Part shown: positions 43,310 to 51,737 of the stretch, in pieces
Position numbering within the stretch: position 1 is the first letter of the stretch
Layout of the letters: each line of letters begins with the position of its first letter
From: Natronincola ferrireducens
GTDB lineage: Bacteria > Bacillota > Clostridia > Peptostreptococcales > Natronincolaceae
NCBI RefSeq assembly: GCF_900100845.1
Contig: NZ_FNFP01000005.1
Span: 1 to 64,000, forward strand
Length of the DNA stretch: 64,000 nt
Direction of reading: 5' to 3'
Notes under the pieces: model-generated
Told to the model about the DNA's origin: nothing
The model's database searches: none
The model's input: the letters and a program-made list of their open reading frames with translations, nothing else
Made by a program: the position numbers and the translations under genes

Positions 43310-44633
43310 TTTGACTTATGCAAAGCTAAGTGCCATAGGTTTTATAATAATAATAATAATTGGTGCAATATTATTGTCTCTGCCGATTTCCTCTAAGAGT
43401 GGTGAGGTTACGCCCTTTATCAATGCACTATTTACTGCTACATCTGCAACTACGGTTACTGGCCTAGTTGTTTATGATACCTATAGTCATTTCTCTCCAT
43501 TTGGACAGAGTGTTATATTGGTACTTATTCAAATTGGTGGGTTAGGGTTTATGATCATTGCAACAATGTTTCTATTGGTACTAAGGAAAAAAATAGGAAT
43601 CAGAGAGAGGAGTTTTCTGAAGGAATCTGTTAATACCATTCATATAGGTGGTGTTGTACGTTTAGCAAAGCATATATTGGTTGGGACAATTCTTTTAGAA
43701 GGTATTGGTACAATAATACTTTCTATTAAGTTTAGTTCTGAAATGGGTGTTAAGGCAGGAATATTTAACGGGGTATTTCATTCGGTATCAGCATTTAATA
43801 ATGCAGGTTTCGATTTGATGGGGAGATATGAGGCCTATTCATCTCTAACCAAGTACAGTAGTGATACAGTAGTCAATATTACCATCATGACCTTAATTGT
43901 GATTGGTGGTATAGGATTTGTAGTATGGGAAGATATATACAAAAACAAGCATAGGTTCCAAAAGTATCAGTTACACTCCAAGATTGTTCTGTTTACAACG
44001 GCTTTGTTGATAATTTGTTCTGCTATTGCATTTTATGTACTGGAAAGGAATAATCTTTTAGCAGATACTGGAGTAAAAGAAACCATTTTATCATCATTCT
44101 TTCAAGCCATAACACCTAGAACAGCTGGATTTAATACGATGGATACAGCAAGTCTATCAGAGGGATCAAAACTTTTAACCATGATTCTTATGATTATTGG
44201 TGGTAGTTCTGGTTCAACAGCTGGAGGAATTAAAACAACAACCTTTATCATTACTATTCTTTCTGTGATCTCTTTAGTGAGACATTCTAATGATTTGAAT
44301 ATATTTGGACGTAGATTAGAAGATAACATATTAAAACGGGCATACAGTATTATTACAATTTATATAACAGGTGCTTTTATAGGGATGTTATTCATTAGCC
44401 TAATTCAACCTGAGTTGGCACTGAGTGATATCGCATTTGAGGTTCTATCAGCAACAGGAACAGTCGGAATGTCTACAGGTATAACACGGCAATTGAATGT
44501 ATTATCAAGATTTATTGTTATTATCCTTATGTTTTGCGGCAGAATAGGAAGTCTTGCAGTTGTGATGGCAGTTGCTGAAAATAAAAATAATGTAATTGTA
44601 AAAAATCCTTTAGAAAAAATTGTTATTGGTTAA
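43281..44633 (+). CDS. ktrB: Trk/Ktr-type potassium uptake channel subunit
   Basis: The 450-residue membrane protein has the fourfold M-P-M layout of KtrB/TrkH. The four selectivity-filter segments are visible: TSATTVTGLVVYD, SAFNNAGFDLMG, TPRTAGFNTMD and SATGTVGMSTGI, plus the GGSSGSTAGGIKTTT segment of the gating region. It imports K+, usually with Na+ coupling or membrane potential. ATG 43281 is preceded by GTTGGTGGAAG and lies inside the end of the RCK-like gene. A KtrA-type regulator follows. Confidence 0.93.
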   Translation: MQSKIKSRFNLTYAKLSAIGFIIIIIIGAILLSLPISSKSGEVTPFINALFTATSATTVTGLVVYDTYSHFSPFGQSVILVLIQIGGLGFMIIATMFLLVLRKKIGIRERSFLKESVNTIHIGGVVRLAKHILVGTILLEGIGTIILSIKFSSEMGVKAGIFNGVFHSVSAFNNAGFDLMGRYEAYSSLTKYSSDTVVNITIMTLIVIGGIGFVVWEDIYKNKHRFQKYQLHSKIVLFTTALLIICSAIAFYVLERNNLLADTGVKETILSSFFQAITPRTAGFNTMDTASLSEGSKLLTMILMIIGGSSGSTAGGIKTTTFIITILSVISLVRHSNDLNIFGRRLEDNILKRAYSIITIYITGAFIGMLFISLIQPELALSDIAFEVLSATGTVGMSTGITRQLNVLSRFIVIILMFCGRIGSLAVVMAVAENKNNVIVKNPLEKIVIG

Positions 44634-44658
44634 TGATATATAGAAAGGAAAGTGTAAT

Positions 44659-45321
44659 ATGATAGTAAGAAAGAAATCTATATTAATAATAGGGGTAGGT
44701 AGATTTGGTAGATATTTAGCCCTTAAATTTGTAGAATTAGGTAATGAAGTGATGGTTGTAGATCAACGGGAGGAAAGAATAAGTGACTTAATATCTATGG
44801 TAACAAGTGCTCAGATTGGTGACTGTACCAATGTGGAAGTGCTCCGCTCCCTTGGTGTTTCAAATTTTGATATTTGCTTTGTGTGTATGGGGGCTAACTT
44901 CCAATCTTCGATTGAAATAACCTATCAATTAAAGGAGTTAGGTGCAGGCTACGTTATTGCAAAGACAAATAGAGAAATCCATGAAAAGTTTCTTTTACGC
45001 AATGGTGCCGATGAAGTTGTTTACCCAGAGAAAGAAAGTGCAAATAAGGCAGCCGTAAGGCTTAGTGCTGATAATGTATTTGACTATATTGAACTAACAC
45101 CTGAGTATTGTATTTTTGAAATTCCTCCTTTAGATTCATGGATTGGTAAAACCATTGCTCAAGTAGCTGTTAGGGTGAAATACAAAATTAATATACTTGC
45201 TACTAAGAATAATGAAAGGGTATTTCCCCTGCCAGGTGCAGACCATGTATTTAAAAAAGAAGAGCATTTAATTGTTGCAGGAAATAGGGCAGATATAATG
45301 CAGTTATTAAAAAAATTCTAG
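44659..45321 (+). CDS. ktrA: KtrA/TrkA-type potassium uptake regulator
   Basis: A peripheral RCK protein of 220 residues that forms the octameric gating ring for KtrB. The RCK-N domain has the nucleotide loop IIGVGRFGRYLALKFVELG, an acidic end to strand 2 (VMVVDQ) and FVCMGANFQSSIEI; RCK-C (about 140-220) follows with TPEYCIFEIPPLDSWIGKTI. ATG 44659 follows GAAAGGAAAG. Unlike the tethered protein at 42800 it has an intact glycine motif. Confidence 0.93.
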   Translation: MIVRKKSILIIGVGRFGRYLALKFVELGNEVMVVDQREERISDLISMVTSAQIGDCTNVEVLRSLGVSNFDICFVCMGANFQSSIEITYQLKELGAGYVIAKTNREIHEKFLLRNGADEVVYPEKESANKAAVRLSADNVFDYIELTPEYCIFEIPPLDSWIGKTIAQVAVRVKYKINILATKNNERVFPLPGADHVFKKEEHLIVAGNRADIMQLLKKF

Positions 45322-45360
45322 TTTAAATACTATGCTATAATAAATTTAGGGGGTGATCTT

Positions 45361-46785
45361 ATTAACCAGAAAAAACAAATTCACATCATCTATATTATAA
45401 AACTTGTCTTGGTTATAACGATTTCCACCATATTATCCCTATTTTTAGGTAACTTTGGTATAGGTAAAGAAAGCATCATTATGGTGTTTTTGGTAGGTGC
45501 TTTAGTAGTGACGGTAATAACAAAAGGATATTTTTATGGCATATTTGCATCCATAATTAGTGTGCTTATATTCAACTACTTTTTTACAGAGCCTATTCAT
45601 ACATTCATAACCTATGACACTAATGATGTGATATTAATGGTATCATTTCTAGGCGTATCTTTGATATCAGGAACGATGACGAAAAGGTTTCAAAAACAAC
45701 TACTCATTGCTCAACAAAATGAACATACAGCAATACTTCTGTATAAGATAACGAAAGGTTTTTTAAATATTACTGGACAAAAGAATATTATTATACAAGG
45801 TATTGATTATATTTATCAAAACACCCATTATAACAGTAGAGTATTACTTTTAGAAACTGGTGAAACTTATACTGATGAGCACAGGAAATTCATAACTGAC
45901 AAAATGACAACAATGAAAATTCCAATTCGAGGCTTGACTAAGAAGCTTGGTGTGATGGAGATAGCCTACTCTAAAGAAAATTTTTCATTTGAGCATGAAC
46001 TTCTTATTAAGACGGTGGTGACTCAAATGGGACTGTCACTTGATAGAGAATTTATTTACAATGAGCGGGAAAACATTCGTATAGCCATGGAGAGAGAGAA
46101 GATGCACAGTAATTTACTTAGGGCGATATCCCATGATCTTAGGACACCATTAACAGGCATTGTTGGCGCCAGTGGGGTTATACTTGAAAATTTAGATCAA
46201 TTGGATAAATGTAATATTGAAAAACTTGTTTCTGGTATTAATGAAGAAGCTATTTGGTTAAATAGTCTTGTAGAAAACATTCTAAATATGACTCGGATTA
46301 GTGAGGGTAAGCTTATAATACAAAAGAATTATGAGGTAGTTGATGATGTTGTCTATGAGGCTATTAGGCACATCAATAATCTAGCGAAAACAAGAAATAT
46401 AGTTGTATCTGTGCCTGATGAAATCGTCACACTCTTAATTGACGGAAAGCTAATTGTTCAAGTTCTCATTAATTTATTAGATAATGCTATAAAGCATACC
46501 GAAGATAATTGTAGTATATTTGTGCATGTTTACACAGAAGGTGATATGGTAATCTTTGAAGTGGCAGATAATGGAGATGGTATTGATGAGAGCATTAGAA
46601 ATTCATTATTTAATAGCTTTGTAACCATTTCTAGTAATATTATAGACGATAAAAGAGGAATAGGCCTTGGTTTAGCCATATGCAAAGCTATTGTAGAAGC
46701 CCATGGTGGTAGCATATCTGTTGGCAAAGCTGTGGAAGGCGGGGCATTATTTACATTTAAATTACCTCAAGCAGGAGGAGAATAA
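45361..46785 (+). CDS. KdpD-like histidine kinase lacking the N-terminal KdpD/Usp region
   Basis: Four closely spaced membrane segments (DUF4118-like, about 10-105) precede a GAF-like region and a kinase core with SHDLRTPLTGIVG, NLLDNAIKHTEDN, ADNGDGID and IGLGLAICKAIVEAHGG. This is the C-terminal half of KdpD; the cytoplasmic Walker-type and Usp domains are missing. The first conventional in-frame start is TTG 45409 in the middle of span 1 with no SD. GGGGGTGAT stands seven bases before an in-frame ATT at 45361, giving a sensible basic N-terminus (INQKKQIHIIYIIK), so I use ATT. The gene overlaps its response regulator by one base. Confidence 0.85.
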   Translation: MNQKKQIHIIYIIKLVLVITISTILSLFLGNFGIGKESIIMVFLVGALVVTVITKGYFYGIFASIISVLIFNYFFTEPIHTFITYDTNDVILMVSFLGVSLISGTMTKRFQKQLLIAQQNEHTAILLYKITKGFLNITGQKNIIIQGIDYIYQNTHYNSRVLLLETGETYTDEHRKFITDKMTTMKIPIRGLTKKLGVMEIAYSKENFSFEHELLIKTVVTQMGLSLDREFIYNERENIRIAMEREKMHSNLLRAISHDLRTPLTGIVGASGVILENLDQLDKCNIEKLVSGINEEAIWLNSLVENILNMTRISEGKLIIQKNYEVVDDVVYEAIRHINNLAKTRNIVVSVPDEIVTLLIDGKLIVQVLINLLDNAIKHTEDNCSIFVHVYTEGDMVIFEVADNGDGIDESIRNSLFNSFVTISSNIIDDKRGIGLGLAICKAIVEAHGGSISVGKAVEGGALFTFKLPQAGGE

Positions 46786-47480
46786 TGGAAGAAAATTTAA
46801 AGATATTAATTATTGAAGATGATAAGTATATATTAAACTTCATATCTCTTTCTTTAAAAACAAGTGGGTATACATTTGAAATTGCAAAAAGTGGTATGGA
46901 GGGAATATCATTGTTTTATAGTCATCACCCGGATATAATTCTGCTTGATTTAGGCTTACCAGATATAGATGGTATTGATATTATTAAATCAATTCGTATG
47001 ATTTCCCAAGTACCAATACTAGTTGTATCTGCAAGAGGACAAGAAAATGAAAAAATCGCAGCTTTAGATGCAGGGGCAGATGATTATATAACGAAGCCAT
47101 TTCATATGGGAGAGTTAATGGCACGTATTCGTGTTGTGGAGCGTAAACTAAAAAAGACAAAACAACCTGAGAACATTGAAATATTTGAGATGGATTATTT
47201 AACAATTGACTATGAGAAGAGAATGGTTTTGGTTGATGATAATGAGGTTCATTTAACACCTATTGAATATAAATTATTATTACTTTTGGTAGCTAATAAA
47301 GGTAAAGTACTGACCCATAATTATATTCTAAAGGAAGTATGGGGATATGGTGAAACTGGAGATTCAAAGTCAATTCGTGTATTTATGGCTAATCTTAGAC
47401 GGAAGATAGAGAAGGACACAGCTTCTCCCCGTTTTATTTTGACGGAAGTAGGGGTTGGGTATAGATTTGCAAATGAATAA
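46785..47480 (+). CDS. KdpE-like OmpR-family response regulator
   Basis: The receiver domain holds the acidic pair (IIEDDKY), the phosphoacceptor Asp in IILLDLGLPDIDG and the Lys in YITKPF; the C-terminal winged helix has HLTPIEYKLLLLL and KSIRVFMANLRRKIE with VGVGYRF. It overlaps the kinase gene and ends the potassium operon. Regulation of ktr rather than kdp is inferred from position because no kdpFABC is in the window. Confidence 0.92.
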   Translation: MEENLKILIIEDDKYILNFISLSLKTSGYTFEIAKSGMEGISLFYSHHPDIILLDLGLPDIDGIDIIKSIRMISQVPILVVSARGQENEKIAALDAGADDYITKPFHMGELMARIRVVERKLKKTKQPENIEIFEMDYLTIDYEKRMVLVDDNEVHLTPIEYKLLLLLVANKGKVLTHNYILKEVWGYGETGDSKSIRVFMANLRRKIEKDTASPRFILTEVGVGYRFANE

Positions 47481-47578
47481 AAAAACAAACGACGGAGATA
47501 ATTTTGCACACTGCCATTATATGTAGGAATAATAATATTAGGTTTAATAATAGACTTTATTCCTAAAATTAAATTTTG

Positions 47579-47607
47579 TTGACATAGGTATTAATCTGTG
47601 ATATATT
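47579..47607 (+). promoter_or_regulatory. sigma-A promoter of the codBA transcript
   Basis: TTGACA (47579-47584), a 17-base spacer and TATATT (47602-47607) lie just upstream of the PyrR-binding leader, as expected for an attenuated transcript. Confidence 0.8.
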
Positions 47608-47636
47608 TTTATAAACTAAATATCGGTATCTTTAAT

Positions 47637-47774
47637 TCAGTCCCGAGAGGCTGACAAGGTCACAGCAAAAACATAGTATAATAATAAATTAATAAATATT
47701 AATTTATTTGAATAATTATACATAAAAAAAGAGATAAACTCCTTGTCAGGTAAAATACTGATAAGGAGTTTTTT
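47637..47774 (+). promoter_or_regulatory. PyrR attenuator (antiterminator plus terminator)
   Basis: AGTCCCGAGAGGCT (47639-47652) matches the PyrR-binding consensus ARUCCNGNGAGGYU at every position. Directly after it, CTGACAAGG (47651-47659) is the exact complement of CCTTGTCAG (47741-47749), which is the 5' arm of a terminator (AACTCCTTGTCAG with CTGATAAGGAGTT at 47758-47770, then Ts). The antiterminator and terminator are thus mutually exclusive. PyrR with UMP would sequester the first segment and cause termination, turning off codBA when uridine nucleotides are plentiful. Confidence 0.9.
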
Positions 47775-47814
47775 AGTGGCATCAATTTTCAATTGTTAAA
47801 GATACTGAGGAAAT

Positions 47815-47935
47815 ATAACTTGATTCAGTGGGTGCTTTTCTGCCACTGAATTGTAGACCAGGTTACTTGAAGGATATAGTGCTTGGTTTCCCCCTATTGA
47901 AATGGTGGGCTGAAAGGAATACAAGGAAGAATAAA
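47815..47935 (+). other. structured leader segment of unknown role before codB
   Basis: After the PyrR terminator a second folded region appears: ATTCAGTGG/CCACTGAAT encloses a short loop, followed by ACCAGGTTACT/AGTGCTTGGT (imperfect) and CCCC/GTGGG pairings. It has more G+C than its flanks and ends close to the codB SD. It does not match any riboswitch I know. It may be a second control layer or simply leader structure. Confidence 0.35.
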
Positions 47936-47961
47936 TAATGCAGAATTTAGGAGGATGACTT

Positions 47962-49236
47962 ATGACAAACAAATGCCAAGATCATGATTATGCATTACAG
48001 ACGGTACCGCAGGAAGGCAAGAAGGGATTTTTATCGATGTTTGCCATCATGCTGGGATTCACTTTTTTCTCAGCCAGTATGTGGACGGGAGGAACCCTAG
48101 GAACATCCCTAAATATTAAAACATTTATAGGAGCAGTATTATTAGGAAACTTAATTTTAGGAATTTATACCAGTTCATTAGCTTACATAGCCTCTAAGAC
48201 AGGACTATCAACCCATTTGTTAGCTAGATATTCCTTTGGAGAAAAGGGATCTTATCTTGTATCCTTTCTGTTAGGGATTACCCAGGTAGGGTGGTTTGGT
48301 GTAGGTGTTGCAATGTTTGCTCTGCCGGTAGAAAAGGTGACAGGTATCAATGTACATCTGCTGATTTTCTTAGCCGGAATCCTTATGACGGCAACAGCCT
48401 ACTTTGGCATAAAGACCTTAATGATTTTAAGTATTATTGCTGTACCCTCTATTGCAAGCCTCGGAGGATACTCTGTATGGCAGGCTGTGGAATCTGTTGG
48501 GGGGATCAATGAACTATTAGCCATAGAGCCTAAAGAAGTTATGGGTTTGGCTACAGCCCTAACCCTATGTATAGGCTCCTTTATAAGTGGAGGAACCTTA
48601 ACCCCAGACTTCACAAGATTTGCAAAAAATACTAAGGTAGGTGTTTTAACAACAGGAGTGGCTTTTTTTATGGGAAATTCCTTAATGTTTATTTTTGGAG
48701 CCATAGGTGCTGCTGTAACAGGTCAAGCAGATATATCGGAAGTCATGTTTATTCAAGGGTTAATCTTACCAGCTATTATTATATTAGGCTTCAATATTTG
48801 GACTACCAATGACAATGCTTTGTATGCTTCTGGTCTTGGGTTTTCAAACATAACAAAAATAGCAAAAAACAAAATTGTAATTGTCAATGGATTAATAGGT
48901 ACTGCAGGGGCCATGTTTTTATATAACAACTTTGTAGGATGGCTTACCTTCTTAGGTTCCTTTATTCCATCCATTGGTGGAATTATAATTGCTGACTACT
49001 TCTTTGTTAACAGAGAGAAATATGATACCTTTGAAGAGGAAGGGTTTGAAACAGTAAATAAATATGCTATTGGAGCTTGGGTACTGGGGGTATTAGCGGC
49101 TAGATTTGTACCAGGAATACCTCCACTGAATGCAGTTGTTGTTTCTGCCCTAGGGTATATAGCCATTACCAAATTGACAAAAGCAAATACAGTGAAAGAT
49201 ACAAAGGTAGAAATCAATACTGCAACAGGAAACTAG
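47962..49236 (+). CDS. codB: cytosine permease
   Basis: A 424-residue NCS1-family transporter with about twelve spans. Typical segments are FFSASMWTGGTLGTSL, GEKGSYLVSFLLGITQVGWFGVGV and GSFISGGTLTPDFTRFAKN, as in CodB. It imports cytosine for the deaminase encoded ten bases downstream. TTAGGAGGATG precedes ATG 47962. Control by the PyrR attenuator fits pyrimidine salvage. Confidence 0.93.
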   Translation: MTNKCQDHDYALQTVPQEGKKGFLSMFAIMLGFTFFSASMWTGGTLGTSLNIKTFIGAVLLGNLILGIYTSSLAYIASKTGLSTHLLARYSFGEKGSYLVSFLLGITQVGWFGVGVAMFALPVEKVTGINVHLLIFLAGILMTATAYFGIKTLMILSIIAVPSIASLGGYSVWQAVESVGGINELLAIEPKEVMGLATALTLCIGSFISGGTLTPDFTRFAKNTKVGVLTTGVAFFMGNSLMFIFGAIGAAVTGQADISEVMFIQGLILPAIIILGFNIWTTNDNALYASGLGFSNITKIAKNKIVIVNGLIGTAGAMFLYNNFVGWLTFLGSFIPSIGGIIIADYFFVNREKYDTFEEEGFETVNKYAIGAWVLGVLAARFVPGIPPLNAVVVSALGYIAITKLTKANTVKDTKVEINTATGN

Positions 49237-49245
49237 GAGGAAGCT

Positions 49246-50511
49246 ATGTTAATTAAAAATGCTAGACAACATAATGTAGAAGATGTGATAGATATTTTGA
49301 TTCAAGATGGAAAAATTACAAAGATACATAACAACATAGAGATAGAGGGGGAGGAAGTAATTGATGCAAAGGGGGGACTGGTTTTACCTCCCTTTGTGGA
49401 GCCCCATATTCATTTGGACACTACTTTAACAGCAGGTGAGCCTAAATGGAATGAAAGCGGAACCTTGTTTGAAGGAATAGAACGTTGGGGAGAAAGGAAG
49501 GAGCAGCTGACTAGGGAGGATGTAAAAAGAAGAGCTAAAAAGGCACTAGAATGGCAGATTGCCAACGGCATTCAATATGTAAGAACCCACGTAGATGTGA
49601 CGGACCCTCAGCTAACAGCCTTAAGGGCAATGGTAGAGGTTAGGGAGGAAATGAAGGAATATATTACTTTACAAATTGTTGCCTTTCCTCAAGAAGGCAT
49701 ACTTTCTTATCCCAATGGATTAGAGCTTTTGGAAGAAGCAATAAAGCTTGGAGCAGATGTGATAGGAGCTATACCTCACTTTGAATTTACTAGGGAATAT
49801 GGTGTGGCATCTATAGAAAAGGTTTTTCAGCTAGCTGAAAAATACAACTGTCTTATCGATGTCCACTGTGATGAAATCGACGATGAACAATCTAGGTTCA
49901 TCGAAGTAGTTGCTACTAAGGCCTATGAATATCAGATGGGAGAAAGGGTTACTGCCAGTCATACTACAGCTATGCACTCCTATAACAATGCCTACACCTA
50001 TAAGCTCTTTAGGTTATTAAAACTTTCAGGAATAAACTTTGTAGCAAACCCATTAGTTAATATTCATCTCCAGGGGAGATTTGATACTTATCCTAAAAGG
50101 AGAGGAATTACTAGGGTTAAGGAATTACTTGAGGCAGGAATCAATGTAGGCTTTGGACATGACGATATATTTGATCCCTGGTATCCACTAGGTACAGGGA
50201 ATATGCTACAGGTTCTTCATATGGGACTCCATCTATGTCAAATGATGGGATATAGTGAAATTAACAGGTCTATTGATATGATTACCACCAACAGTGCTAA
50301 GATTTTAAATATAATAGATGAATACGGTATTGAAGAGGGGAAACCAGGAAATCTTATTATTTTACCTGCAGAAAATGGTTATGATGCTATAAGAAGGCAA
50401 GTGTCTGTTCTATACTCCATCAGAGGAGGAAAAGTAATTGCACAAACAACTCCAAGTACAACAATTATAAAGCTTGGAGATAAGGAAAACATAATAGATT
50501 TTACAAAATGA
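49246..50511 (+). CDS. codA: cytosine deaminase
   Basis: CodA converts cytosine to uracil and ammonia. The amidohydrolase-fold protein of 421 residues has [18 protein letters not shown] (H-x-H metal pair), [22 protein letters not shown] and [13 protein letters not shown] (catalytic Asp), all as in the E. coli enzyme. ATG 49246 follows TAGGAGGAAGCT. With codB and the PyrR leader it forms a pyrimidine salvage operon. Confidence 0.95.
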   Translation: MLIKNARQHNVEDVIDILIQDGKITKIHNNIEIEGEEVIDAKGGLVLPPFVEPHIHLDTTLTAGEPKWNESGTLFEGIERWGERKEQLTREDVKRRAKKALEWQIANGIQYVRTHVDVTDPQLTALRAMVEVREEMKEYITLQIVAFPQEGILSYPNGLELLEEAIKLGADVIGAIPHFEFTREYGVASIEKVFQLAEKYNCLIDVHCDEIDDEQSRFIEVVATKAYEYQMGERVTASHTTAMHSYNNAYTYKLFRLLKLSGINFVANPLVNIHLQGRFDTYPKRRGITRVKELLEAGINVGFGHDDIFDPWYPLGTGNMLQVLHMGLHLCQMMGYSEINRSIDMITTNSAKILNIIDEYGIEEGKPGNLIILPAENGYDAIRRQVSVLYSIRGGKVIAQTTPSTTIIKLGDKENIIDFTK

Positions 50512-50600
50512 TGCAATATATAGACATTGTCTTCCACAACAGAGCTTATTTTCTAATGTTAAAGTAGAATAACAGTAACTATACTATATAATTTATTTTT

Positions 50601-50637
50601 AAAGGCTATGGAGATTCCAAGGCCTTTTTTCTTTTTA
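50601..50637 (+). terminator. terminator of codBA
   Basis: AAAGGC...GCCTTT stem (50601-50627, with an inner TGG/CCA pair) followed by TTTCTTTTT. The rest of the gap to 50914 is AT-rich with no gene seen. Confidence 0.7.
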
Positions 50638-50914
50638 GTACTATGATAAAGGTAGATATTAATATAGTACAAAACCCAAAGGGTGCAAAGAGATCTGTCC
50701 TCTTAATTGGTGGCTAAGGATTTAGTTCTTCATATTAATAAACCGATGATTCCTTTGTTAAAAAAATGATGGTTTTAAAAATGTTAGAGGAATTTTAGAA
50801 AATGGGAAAAAATATAAAATGAAAATTTGATAGATTATGATATGCTTATTTATATATTTTTATTTTAACAATACATCTTGAAAAATATTTTGTGTAAAAT
50901 TATTTTAAAAATTT

Positions 50915-50971
50915 CTATGAAATAAGTCCCATTTCATAGGGAAATAGTCCCGAAAAAATCGACTTTTTTCG
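50915..50971 (+). promoter_or_regulatory. two hairpins in the sigI leader
   Basis: CTATGAAAT/ATTTCATAG (50915-50923 and 50931-50939) encloses AAGTCCC; a second AATAGTCCC follows at once, then CGAAAAAA/TTTTTTCG (50951-50958 and 50964-50971). They lie 26-80 bases before the sigI start. The repeated AGTCCC and CGAA words could be part of an autoregulated SigI-type promoter, which has C-rich -35 and CGAA-like -10 elements; this is a guess. Confidence 0.4.
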
Positions 50972-50996
50972 TAATATATAGTGAGGAGGTGTTGTA

Positions 50997-51737
50997 GTGC
51001 CTAAACTTCTCAATTTCTTTAAAAAGAAAAGGACCATTGAGGAACGCGTAAAGAAAATACAGCAGGGGGATGGAGAAGAAAAAGAACGCTTAATAAAGGA
51101 ATATATCCCATTTATTATGAAAACCCTTAGCAATCAATTAAATAGATATGTTGATATGGAAAATGACGATGTATTTAGTATTGGTTTAATGGCTTTTAAT
51201 GAATCCATAGATAAATATGAAGAAGGAAAAGGAAATTTTTTAACCTTTGCATCTGTTGTTATAAAAAATAGAGTAATCGATCAGTTAAGAAAGGAATCAA
51301 AAATCTCTGAAAAAATAGTGATTACACAATTCACCAATGAAGATGATGAGGAATATGAAGGAACTGTAGGAGCAGTGGAGGGTTTTGAAGCTCAAATTGA
51401 ATTAAAAGCAGACCTAGCTGACCTCATAAATAAAATGAAAGCCTTTGATGTTTCGTTAGATGACTTAATTAAGGAGGCACCAAAGCATAAAAAGACAAGA
51501 GCTACAGCCATCAAAATAGGACGATATATCTATATGACTCCTAATTTAAAGGAAAAGTTTTTAAAAACGAAAACCCTTCCAATAACAGAAATAACAAAAG
51601 TACTACATATATCTAAGAAAGTAATTCAAGGAAGTCGTAAGTTTATTATTGCTGTTATATTGATTCTAGAAAGTGATTTGGATACATTGAAGGAATATCT
51701 TTGGACAACAGAAGGGAGGGAACAAAATGATGTATAA
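50997..51737 (+). CDS. sigI: RNA polymerase sigma-I factor
   Basis: The 246-residue protein has region 2 motifs of SigI (EERVKKIQQGDGEEKERLIKEY, FSIGLMAFNESIDKYEEGKGNFLTFA and IKNRVIDQLRKESK) and a C-terminal SigI-type domain with ITEITKVLHISKKVIQGSRKFI. SigI responds to heat or, in cellulolytic clostridia, extracellular polysaccharide. The start is GTG 50997, after GAGGAGGTG. It overlaps rsgI, its membrane-bound antagonist. Confidence 0.92.
   Translation: MPKLLNFFKKKRTIEERVKKIQQGDGEEKERLIKEYIPFIMKTLSNQLNRYVDMENDDVFSIGLMAFNESIDKYEEGKGNFLTFASVVIKNRVIDQLRKESKISEKIVITQFTNEDDEEYEGTVGAVEGFEAQIELKADLADLINKMKAFDVSLDDLIKEAPKHKKTRATAIKIGRYIYMTPNLKEKFLKTKTLPITEITKVLHISKKVIQGSRKFIIAVILILESDLDTLKEYLWTTEGREQNDV

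Noticed and set aside
48399-48704. 101-codon minus-strand frame within codB
   Set aside because: Antisense shadow of a strongly supported transporter gene, no SD.
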